Assembly (NCBI GenBank): GCA_046483125.1
Contig: JAWODU010000091.1
Coordinates: 1-12,266 of the forward strand
From: JAWODU01 sp046483125
GTDB lineage: Bacteria; Verrucomicrobiota; Kiritimatiellia; UBA8416; JAWODU01
Direction: 5' to 3'
Length of the DNA: 12,266 bases
The notes under the pieces: model-generated
Database searches by the model: none
Seen by the model: only the letters and a program-made list of their open reading frames with translations
What the model was told of the DNA's origin: nothing
Made by a program: the position numbers and the translations under genes
Part shown: one piece after another, positions 7,068 through 12,266 of the stretch
Position numbering within the stretch: position 1 is the first letter of the stretch
Layout: every line of letters starts with the position of its first letter

Positions 7068-7805
7068 ATGGCCCTTAAGGAAGAATACAAAATCGAGCTG
7101 GAGGTTTTCGAGGGCCCCCTGGATCTGCTTCTGTATCTGATAAAGAAAGAAGAAGTGGACATCCATAATATTCCCATACAGAAGATCACGACACAGTACA
7201 TGGAGTATCTGAACCTGATGAGAATGCTGGACCTCAATATAGCCGGCGAATTCATTGTTATGGCCGCAACACTCATGATGATTAAAAGCCGAATGCTTCT
7301 GCCTGTGGAAGACAGGCCGGAGATGGAGGAAGAGGAAGAGGACCCGAGGTGGGACCTGGTGCGTCAGCTCGTTGAGTATAAAAAGTTCAAAGACGCCGCT
7401 CTGGACCTGCAGAATAGAGAGATCCGGCAGGAAGACGTATTTTCTTCTACCGGGGAGAGCGCGCCTCCCGAACCCGACGATCCGGGGCTTGCGCTCAGGG
7501 ATGTCAGCCTCTTCGATCTGATCAGCGCCTTTAACGACGCTCTCAAAAGGGCCCGCCCCGAGGAAATCGGGGAGATCAGCGCCGACAGGTTTTCCGTTTC
7601 GGATCAGATAGACGTGATTCTTCACGCAGTCAGAGAAAGCGTCAGGGTGGCGTTTTCGGCCCTTTTCCCGCCTGAAGCGCATCGACACGAGATTATCTGT
7701 ACTTTTCTGGGGCTCCTGGAATTGATCCGTCTCAAACAGATAGCGGCATCCCAGGACTCGGTATTCAGCGAAATCATGATAGAGGAAGGAAAAAGGGCGG
7801 GATAA
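7068..7805 (+). CDS. scpA: Segregation and condensation protein A (ScpA), kleisin of the SMC complex
   Basis: ScpA is the kleisin that bridges the heads of the SMC dimer and binds ScpB, compacting and separating chromosomes. The 245-residue protein has the diagnostic N-terminus FEGPLDLLLYLIKKEEVDIHNIPI (14-37; key residues FEGPLDLLL) and the conserved AATLMMIKSRMLLP (66-79), then an acidic linker (85-93) and a central stretch predicted to bind ScpB. The C-terminal part at about 175-240 has the winged-helix kleisin pattern ending in FLGLLELIRLKQI (213-225), which contacts the SMC head. It lies 14 bases after trpS and shortly before scpB, the usual scpA-scpB order. The ribosome binding site is weak (GCGGGATGCGGT just upstream). 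Confidence 0.96.
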   Translation: MALKEEYKIELEVFEGPLDLLLYLIKKEEVDIHNIPIQKITTQYMEYLNLMRMLDLNIAGEFIVMAATLMMIKSRMLLPVEDRPEMEEEEEDPRWDLVRQLVEYKKFKDAALDLQNREIRQEDVFSSTGESAPPEPDDPGLALRDVSLFDLISAFNDALKRARPEEIGEISADRFSVSDQIDVILHAVRESVRVAFSALFPPEAHRHEIICTFLGLLELIRLKQIAASQDSVFSEIMIEEGKRAG

Positions 7806-7812
7806 AGGCGTG

Positions 7813-7833
7813 TTCGTTGTGCTTTGTTCTTTG
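7813..7833 (+). repeat. Three tandem heptamers (consensus TTCTTTG) between scpA and scpB
   Basis: Three 7-base units in exact register, TTCGTTG, TGCTTTG and TTCTTTG, fill the spacer after the scpA stop. The word differs from those at the other repeat sites, but the period is the same. The tract supports treating this stretch as spacer, hence the later scpB start. Confidence 0.6.
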
Positions 7834-7856
7834 TTAGTATGGCGGACAGGAAACGG

Positions 7857-7884
7857 GATTGCCAATTACCAATGAATAATAACC
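7857..7884 (+). repeat. Degenerate heptamer tract across the scpB start codon
   Basis: Units such as AATTACC (7864-7870) and AATAACC (7878-7884) recur every seven bases, giving about four related units. The scpB ATG (7872) lies inside the third, so the first codons (MNNNQ) appear to be written by the repeat. The units are degenerate and chance cannot be ruled out from this tract alone. Confidence 0.45.
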
Positions 7885-8600
7885 AGAATACTCCGGAGCT
7901 AAGGGAAGTGGCAGGCGCGATGATTCTGGCGGTCAACAGACCGCTTGGCCTGAAGGAGATACAGAAGTGCCTGGCGGAAGTGGCGGGCGAGGACGCCACT
8001 ACTGCCGCGTTCGCAAAGACAGCAGAAAAAGACATAGAACGCGCCATCGACGAACTGGCGCGCGAGATGGATACCTCCGCGTGTGGAATGGAAATCCGCA
8101 AAGTGGCCGGGGGTTACAAAATCCAGACAAAAGCGAACTGCGGAAAATGGCTCAGGTATCTCGTCGGGGCCGGCCGTCGGCAGAGACTTTCCCTCCCGGC
8201 CCTTGAGACCCTTTCGGTTATAGCGTACCGACAACCGGTATCACGCGCTGAAATCGAGGAAGTGCGGGGAGTGAACGTGGATCACGTAATAAAGACGCTG
8301 ATGGAAATGCAGTTGATCCGAATTGCCGGCCGCAGTGAGTTGCCGGGCCGGCCTTTTATTTACGGCACCACCCAGGCCTTTCTGGAACATTTCGGGCTTA
8401 CGGACCTGAGTGAATTGAAAAACATGCATCCTTCACTGGCGGAACGAATCCGCGAGGAGCCTCCGCCTGCGCCAACTCCTTCCGGCGAAGAGAGAGAAAC
8501 TGAAGAAGAAAACGGGAACATTGCGGAAGACTCTCCGGAACCCCGAAAGGACGGTGAACGGAAAGACGCTTCCGATTCGGCGGGTAATGATGAAAGTTGA
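7872..8600 (+). CDS. scpB: Segregation and condensation protein B (ScpB)
   Basis: ScpB dimers bind the ScpA linker and support SMC-mediated chromosome condensation. The protein has two winged-helix domains, at about 8-95 and 100-175. Seen: REVAGAMILAVNRPLGLKEI (11-30), equivalent to the usual start helix; GGYKIQTK (80-87); and the family signature LSLPALETLSVIAYRQPVSR (106-125) continuing to GVN (133-135). From about 195 to 242 the tail is acidic, Pro/Glu-rich and probably disordered, longer than the minimal family core. Start: ATG 7872 gives 242 residues and leaves the heptamer spacer mostly untranslated; ATG 7839 in the same frame would add 11 unconserved residues. Neither has a good Shine-Dalgarno. 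The last 14 bases overlap the start of aroQ, implying translational coupling. Confidence 0.95.
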   Translation: MNNNQNTPELREVAGAMILAVNRPLGLKEIQKCLAEVAGEDATTAAFAKTAEKDIERAIDELAREMDTSACGMEIRKVAGGYKIQTKANCGKWLRYLVGAGRRQRLSLPALETLSVIAYRQPVSRAEIEEVRGVNVDHVIKTLMEMQLIRIAGRSELPGRPFIYGTTQAFLEHFGLTDLSELKNMHPSLAERIREEPPPAPTPSGEERETEEENGNIAEDSPEPRKDGERKDASDSAGNDES

Positions 8601-8889
8601 AGACCTGAGAACCGATATAGACGGCATTGATGAAAAGCTTGTTGAGCTTCTGAACGAAAGAGCGCGGAAAGCCCTCAGTATAGGAGAACGGAAGAGGCAA
8701 GAAGGAGCGCCTGTGCAGGACGTGAGGCGGGAAAAGGAAGTGCTCGCCCGGATCAGGGAGATGAACAACGGCCCCCTCAGTGCGGAAGCCATTGAGCGGA
8801 TTTACAGGGAAATACTGACCGTGTGCTGTGAGATACAGGAAGAGGACGGGGGACGGATGACGGACGACGGAGGACAGAGTGGGAGATAA
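8587..8889 (+). CDS. aroQ: Chorismate mutase, AroQ class, monofunctional
   Basis: Converts chorismate to prephenate, the committed step to phenylalanine and tyrosine. The 100-residue all-helical protein is the size of a stand-alone AroQ domain. Aligning by eye to the E. coli P-protein mutase domain, every active-site residue is kept: Arg8 (E. coli Arg11), Arg25 (Arg28), Lys36 (Lys39), Asp45 (Asp48), Arg48 (Arg51), Glu49 (Glu52) and Gln84 (Gln88). Tandem ATGs at 8587 and 8590 overlap the end of scpB by 11-14 bases, so translation is probably coupled; an earlier in-frame codon at 8521 would add unconserved residues encoded by the scpB tail. After Gln84 the C-terminus is a Gly/Asp-rich tail encoded by a 7-base tandem repeat, not by family sequence. 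It is followed by hisC and tyrA. Confidence 0.9.
   Translation: MMKVEDLRTDIDGIDEKLVELLNERARKALSIGERKRQEGAPVQDVRREKEVLARIREMNNGPLSAEAIERIYREILTVCCEIQEEDGGRMTDDGGQSGR
8842..8876 (+). repeat. Five tandem heptamers (consensus GANGACG) in the 3' end of aroQ
   Basis: Five units in perfect 7-base register begin at 8842, 8849, 8856, 8863 and 8870; examples are GATGACG and GACGACG. They encode most of the non-conserved C-terminal tail of AroQ, since a 7-base unit shifts frame at each copy. Differences between units are one or two bases. Confidence 0.8.
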
Positions 8890-8932
8890 AGATTACGATT
8901 AAGATTGGGATTAAGATTGGGAGGACGATATA
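8885..8932 (+). repeat. Eight tandem hexamers (GAT-led, consensus GATTAA) spanning the aroQ stop
   Basis: Units start every six bases from 8885 to 8927. Seven begin GAT and one GAG; GATTAA and GATTGG each occur twice, alternating (8897-8920). The aroQ stop TAA (8887-8889) is inside the first unit. With the adjacent heptamer tracts it fills nearly the whole 95-base aroQ-hisC spacer. I see no stem-loop terminator there. Confidence 0.8.
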
Positions 8933-8946
8933 TCCCAACGCGATAC

Positions 8947-8981
8947 CAGTAACCCTGTAACCTGTAACTTGTAACCGTAAC
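8947..8981 (+). repeat. Tandem TGTAAC heptamers directly before hisC
   Basis: Five GTAAC-ending units, namely CAGTAAC, CTGTAAC (twice), TTGTAAC and CGTAAC, follow one another with a one-base slip after the first and a six-base last unit. The hisC ATG is only three bases beyond the tract, so it replaces any Shine-Dalgarno sequence. The word CTGTAAC recurs before apgM on the opposite strand. Confidence 0.75.
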
Positions 8982-8984
8982 CTT

Positions 8985-10094
8985 ATGACTTCGTTCTCAG
9001 AACTTGCCAATCCGTGGATCAAACAGGTTGGCGTGTACGAGCCGGGAAAGCCCGTCGAGGAAGTCGCGCGTGAACTGGGTTTTTCCGGTGCGGACGAGAT
9101 CACCAAGCTTGCTTCCAATGAGAATGCACTTGGCCCTTCCCGGGCGGCAATCGAAACAATTAAAAGAGCTGCGGCAACGGTGCATCGTTATCCGGACGGC
9201 GGCGCCTTTTATTTCAAACGGGCCCTCGCGGAAAAGCTGGGCGTAGGACCCGGTCAACTGCTTGCGGGTAACGGCAGTAACGAGTTGCTTGAGCTTATCG
9301 GGCATGTGTTTCTTGGCGAGGGCCGGAGCATTGTGATGGCCGAGCAGGCTTTCGTGGTGTACAGGCTGGTGGCGCAGGCACTGAGAACGGAAGTCATCGG
9401 GGTGCCGATGAAAAAATATACCCATGACCTCGAGGCAATGCTCAGTGCAATACGTCCGGATACGAGGGTGGTTTTCATAGCCAACCCCAATAATCCTACG
9501 GGCACAATGCTCGGAGAGAATGAAATCGCCCGTTTTATGGAAAATGTGCCGGAACATGTTGTGGTCTGCCTTGACGAGGCCTACATCGATCTTGTGGATC
9601 CCCCTGTTCGGCCCGATACTCTCGCTTACGTGAGGGAAAACGGCCGCAAGGTCATTATTCTGCGTACCTTTTCAAAAACCCACGGCCTTGCCGGACTGCG
9701 GATCGGGTGGGGGGCGGCTTCCGAGGAGTGCATCGAACTGCTGAACAGGGTTCGCCAGCCGTTTAACGTTAATTCTCTGGCGCTGGCGGCTGCGACGGCG
9801 GCTCTGGAAGACGAGGATCACGTACGGAAAACGAGACATATGATACGCGAGGGCCTGGAATATTTTGAAAAGTCTTTTCAGAAGATGGGCCTTGAATTTG
9901 TGCCTTCGGTTGTCAATTTCATGCTGGTCAGGGTCGGGCACGGCCGGGATGTATTTGAAAGACTTATGCGTTCGGGTATTATAGTACGCCCCATGGACGG
10001 TTACGGTTTGCCCGAACACATAAGGGTCACCGTCGGCACTCCCGGGGAAAACAGACGTTTTGTAAAAGAGCTGGAGAAAGCGCTTCGCGGATGA
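8985..10094 (+). CDS. hisC: HisC-type PLP aminotransferase, probably aromatic-amino-acid or histidinol-phosphate aminotransferase
   Basis: Fold-type I aminotransferase of the histidinol-phosphate aminotransferase family (369 residues, normal length). It transfers amino groups between glutamate and imidazole-acetol phosphate or aromatic keto acids in the cytoplasm. Seen: KLASNENALGPS (41-52); the PLP phosphate-binding GNGSNE (95-100); NPNNPTG (167-173); Asp197 in DEAY, which binds the pyridine nitrogen; Schiff-base Lys231 in SKTHGLAGLRIG (230-241); and Arg347 in HIRVTVG for the carboxylate. Placement between aroQ and tyrA, with a four-base ATGA overlap into tyrA and no other his gene, suggests the substrate is 4-hydroxyphenylpyruvate, phenylpyruvate or prephenate, as proposed for hisC2 copies beside tyrA in pseudomonads. 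It may serve both pathways. The start at 8985 matches the family N-terminus; there is no Shine-Dalgarno, only a TGTAAC repeat tract. Confidence 0.93.
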   Translation: MTSFSELANPWIKQVGVYEPGKPVEEVARELGFSGADEITKLASNENALGPSRAAIETIKRAAATVHRYPDGGAFYFKRALAEKLGVGPGQLLAGNGSNELLELIGHVFLGEGRSIVMAEQAFVVYRLVAQALRTEVIGVPMKKYTHDLEAMLSAIRPDTRVVFIANPNNPTGTMLGENEIARFMENVPEHVVVCLDEAYIDLVDPPVRPDTLAYVRENGRKVIILRTFSKTHGLAGLRIGWGAASEECIELLNRVRQPFNVNSLALAAATAALEDEDHVRKTRHMIREGLEYFEKSFQKMGLEFVPSVVNFMLVRVGHGRDVFERLMRSGIIVRPMDGYGLPEHIRVTVGTPGENRRFVKELEKALRG

Positions 10095-10918
10095 AAAAAC
10101 TGGCAATACTGGGGCTGGGCCTCATGGGCGGGTCACTGGCAATGGCAGTGAAGCGGCGGGAAATTGCCGGGGAAGTGTGGGGCTACGCAAGACGGTGCGA
10201 GACAAGAGATAAAGCGACGGCGGAGGGTATCGTGGACCGGGCGTGCGAGACGGCGCCGGAGGCGGCCGCGGGCGCGGAAATGATCGTTTTATGCGTTCCG
10301 GTGCTCGCCGCCGCAAACGTTTTACGCGACTGCCTGGGGGACATCGCTAAAGACTGCGTGGTGACCGATGTGGGAAGCACCAAGAGAGCCACGGTTTCCG
10401 AACTGACCGCACTGGTGGAGGAAAGCGAGGCCGTTTTTGTAGGCAGTCATCCGCTTGCGGGTTTTGAACGCAGTGGACTTGAGGCGGCAAAGGCTGACCT
10501 GTACGAGGGGGCAGTTGTGGCGGTGACGCCCGGAGACGGCATGCGGGGAAACAGGGGAGGGTCGGTCGACAGGGTATGCGGCTTCTGGGAATCGCTCGGC
10601 TCCAATGTTGCCATTGTCACACCGGAAGCGCATGATCAAATGCTCGCGCGGACAAGTCATCTTCCTCATTTAACCGCGGCACTGCTTGTTAAAGCCGCAT
10701 GCGGCACGGACGTTGACGCCATAATGCCTTTCTGCGGCGGCGGCATCAGAGACACTACGAGAATCGCCGCCGGATCGGAAAACGTGTGGCATGATATTGT
10801 GAAAACCAACGCCGATTGCCTGAGCCGCGAACTCGAACGGTATGCGAACGCCGTAGCGGATTTGCGGGATATGATAGCCAGGGAAGACTTCGAGGGAGTG
10901 CGCGCGTTTCACAGGCAA
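10091..10918 (+). CDS. tyrA: Prephenate dehydrogenase (TyrA), 3' end lost at a junction
   Basis: Oxidatively decarboxylates prephenate to 4-hydroxyphenylpyruvate with NAD(P)+ for tyrosine synthesis. About 276 native residues are present: a Rossmann domain with GLGLMGGS (8-15), DVGSTK (93-98) and GSHPLAG (118-124), whose histidine is in the active site, then the helical dimerisation domain with TSHLPHLTA (188-196) and GGGIRDTTRIAAGS (216-229). The start overlaps the hisC stop (ATGA), so translation is coupled. After about residue 276 (base 10918) the frame stays open to a stop at 11017, but those residues are the antisense of tyrS and are not TyrA. The gene is missing only its last few codons and its stop. 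No ACT domain is seen, so feedback control by tyrosine is not evident. Confidence 0.92.
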
Positions 10919-10922
10919 GTGT
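10911..10922. other. Chimeric junction between two unrelated genomes
   Basis: Left of here both family similarity and codon use belong to tyrA; right of here they belong to tyrS on the other strand. TyrS reaches its normal C-terminal ARVTLA at codons 394-399 (down to 10914), then continues without a stop through tyrA antisense to 10755. TyrA in turn runs through tyrS antisense to 11017. Arginine codons change from AGG/AGA/CGG-rich to CGT/CGC-rich. No insertion-sequence end, attachment site or tRNA is seen at the join. Confidence 0.85.
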
Positions 10923-12110
10923 CACGCGGGCGTAACGTTTCTTGCCCGCCTGGACAACGTAAGCGTTACCTGTTGCCAGCATCGTATCCTGGGCAACGAC
11001 GTCACCGTCGACTTTGACACTGCCGTTTTTCAGCATGTCTTTGGCCTGGGCGCTGTTCTTGGTCAGACCAGAGCGATTAAGAACGGCGGAAATAGGGGCT
11101 TGCTCACCACCACCAAAATCCACTTCTACTTCAGGCAGGTCGGCTGGCAGTTCACCCTCCGCCAACTGGTTGCCCGCAGATTTATGTGCGTTAGCCGCCG
11201 CCTCATCACCGTGGTAACGAGCAATCAGCTCACGTGCCAGCTCCATCTTGATATCACGCGGATTACCACCCTGTTCGGCGCTCTGTCTGAGAGCATCGAT
11301 TTCTTCATTGGATTTTAAGGAGAGAAGATCAAAATAGCGCCACATCAAACTATCGGGCATCGACACCAGTTTATTGAACATGGCACCCGGTGCTTCATCG
11401 ACGCCCACATAGTTATCCAACGACTTGGACATTTTCTGTACGCCATCCAGCCCCTCGAGCAACGGCATGGTGATGACTACCTGCGGCTCCTGACCAAAAT
11501 GCTTTTGTATTTCCCGCCCCATCAGCAGATTGAACTTCTGATCAGTCCCCCCGAGTTCGACATCAGCTTCCAGAGCCACAGAGTCATACCCTTGAACAAG
11601 CGGATAAAGAAACTCGTGAATGGCAATTGACTGATTGGCCCGGTAGCGCTTCTCAAAATCGTCGCGTTCAAGCATGCGTGCCACCGTACTTTGCGCCGCC
11701 AGCTCAATCATCTTGGCGGCAGTTAGCTCACCAAACCACTCGGCATTAAAGCGTACTTCGGTTTTCTCGGGGTCAAGAATCTTGAAAACCTGCTCCTTGT
11801 AGGTTTCAGCATTGGTCTTTACATCTGCTTCGGTCAGTGGCTTGCGGGTGACATTCTTACCCGTGGGGTCACCAATACGTCCGGTGAAATCACCAATCAG
11901 AAAAATAACCGTATGGCCGAGATCCTGAAACTGACGCATCTTGGTCAGTAAGACGCTGTGCCCCAAGTGCAGATCAGGCGCGGTGGGGTCAAATCCGGCT
12001 TTGATACGCAGTTTGCGTCCAGAAGCAAGCTTTTGTTTAAGCTCATCTTCTACCAGAATTTCATGCGTACCGCGCGACAACAATGCCAGCGCCTGATCCA
12101 CCTCACTCAT
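10917..12110 (-). CDS. tyrS: Tyrosyl-tRNA synthetase (TyrS), gammaproteobacterial type, stop codon lost at junction
   Basis: Class I synthetase charging tRNA-Tyr. About 398 native residues are present, essentially full length. Seen: DLHLGHSVLL (46-55) with the HIGH signature HLGH; GDFTGRIGDPTGK (73-85); ELGGTDQKFNLLMGRE (185-200) in the tyrosine site; KMSKS (226-230); and a C-terminal S4 RNA-binding domain (about 338-395). Overall sequence resembles Oceanospirillales/Halomonas-like TyrRS (recollection). ATG 12110 is preceded by a purine-rich AGAGAAGAGG (12113-12122), a better ribosome binding site than most in the left piece. The frame stays open past the natural end to 10755, but those extra residues are tyrA antisense. 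The taxonomic type and CGT/CGC arginine codons differ from everything to the left, so it is foreign to the rest of the window. Confidence 0.95.
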
Positions 12111-12207
12111 TGCCTCTTCTCTCCGTTAGACTCGAATCGCCCATGCAGGACGCTAAACTGATCAATAATGGATAATGTTATCATGATCATTCTACGGGGT
12201 TGAGCTT
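12111..12207. other. Upstream region of tyrS
   Basis: This spacer carries the tyrS ribosome binding site (12113-12122) and an AT-richer stretch at about 12160-12190 with two TGATCA palindromes (near 12158 and 12185), where promoters for tyrS and for a divergent gene would be expected. No clear -35/-10 pair can be assigned. A very short frame starting at an ATG near 12167 is not supported as a gene. Confidence 0.4.
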
Positions 12208-12266
12208 TTGCAAACGGATAACCCGGCAATTTACCGGCAACGGGCATCAACATTGTTTCGTAGCGT
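12208..12266 (+). CDS. Possible 5' end of a divergent gene, cut by window edge
   Basis: From a TTG at 12208 a frame is open to the window edge (19 codons, beginning LQTDNPAIYRQRASTLFRS). GGGG lies about nine bases upstream. In many gammaproteobacteria the gene divergent from tyrS encodes an M23 peptidoglycan endopeptidase with a basic N-terminus before its membrane anchor, which the visible residues could fit. The evidence is mostly context; the stretch is too short for recognition. Confidence 0.22.
   Translation, partial: MQTDNPAIYRQRASTLFRS

Noticed and set aside
6900..7865. Minus-strand open frame (321 codons) opposite trpS and scpA
   Set aside because: It is a shadow of two conserved genes; the residue pattern has no family features and no ribosome binding site supports it.
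8842..8981. CRISPR array or phage attachment site
   Set aside because: Units are 6-7 bases with no spacers between them, there are no cas genes, and no tRNA or integrase is nearby.
10755..10916. Apparent C-terminal extension of TyrS as a novel domain
   Set aside because: The extra residues are an exact antisense reading of tyrA; normal TyrS ends at about codon 399, so the extension is an effect of the junction.
10891..10980. Mobile-element insertion at the tyrA/tyrS join
   Set aside because: No terminal inverted repeats, target-site duplication or transposase is visible, and a single-ended switch to a complete foreign gene fits a chimera better.

Overview
The window is a chimera of two unrelated pieces of bacterial DNA joined near position 10911-10922. 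The left piece, about 10.9 kb, is gene-dense, with mixed use of AGG, AGA and CGG arginine codons and mostly weak ribosome binding sites. It carries lipoprotein-export (Lol) genes, so the donor should have an outer membrane. The gene set lysS-lolC-lolD, an ApgM-type phosphoglycerate mutase and a Gfo/Idh/MocA oxidoreductase suggests a member of the Planctomycetes-Verrucomicrobia-Lentisphaerae group (Kiritimatiellae or Lentisphaerae-like). That placement is inference from gene content; no rRNA is present. The right piece, about 1.35 kb, is a gammaproteobacterial-type tyrS and its upstream region. Its arginine codons are mostly CGT/CGC.

Layout of the left piece. A Gfo/Idh/MocA oxidoreductase runs off the left edge on the minus strand. 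A divergent 245-base region with several inverted repeats follows. Then come lysS, a LolC/E-type permease and the LolD ATPase on the plus strand. The ApgM-family gene converges on lolD with no spacing. A divergent region leads into a long plus-strand series: trpS, scpA, scpB, aroQ (chorismate mutase), hisC-type aminotransferase and tyrA (prephenate dehydrogenase).

How the genes work together. LysS and TrpS charge tRNAs. The permease and LolD form an inner-membrane ABC machine that releases lipoproteins for outer-membrane sorting. ScpA and ScpB are the kleisin and its partner for SMC chromosome condensation. AroQ, HisC and TyrA together cover chorismate to prephenate, prephenate to 4-hydroxyphenylpyruvate, and transamination, so the end of the series looks like a tyrosine/phenylalanine module in which the HisC homologue probably acts on aromatic keto acids.

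The most unusual native feature is a set of short tandem word repeats, mostly 7-base and in one case 6-base units, with a different word at each site. They sit at gene boundaries (before apgM, around the scpB start, and from the end of aroQ to the hisC start). In two places they reach into coding sequence. The other conspicuous feature is the junction itself, where tyrA and tyrS both lose their stop codons and run into each other's antisense strand; this is most simply an assembly or cloning artefact. I found no mobile element, CRISPR array, tRNA, rRNA or defence system.
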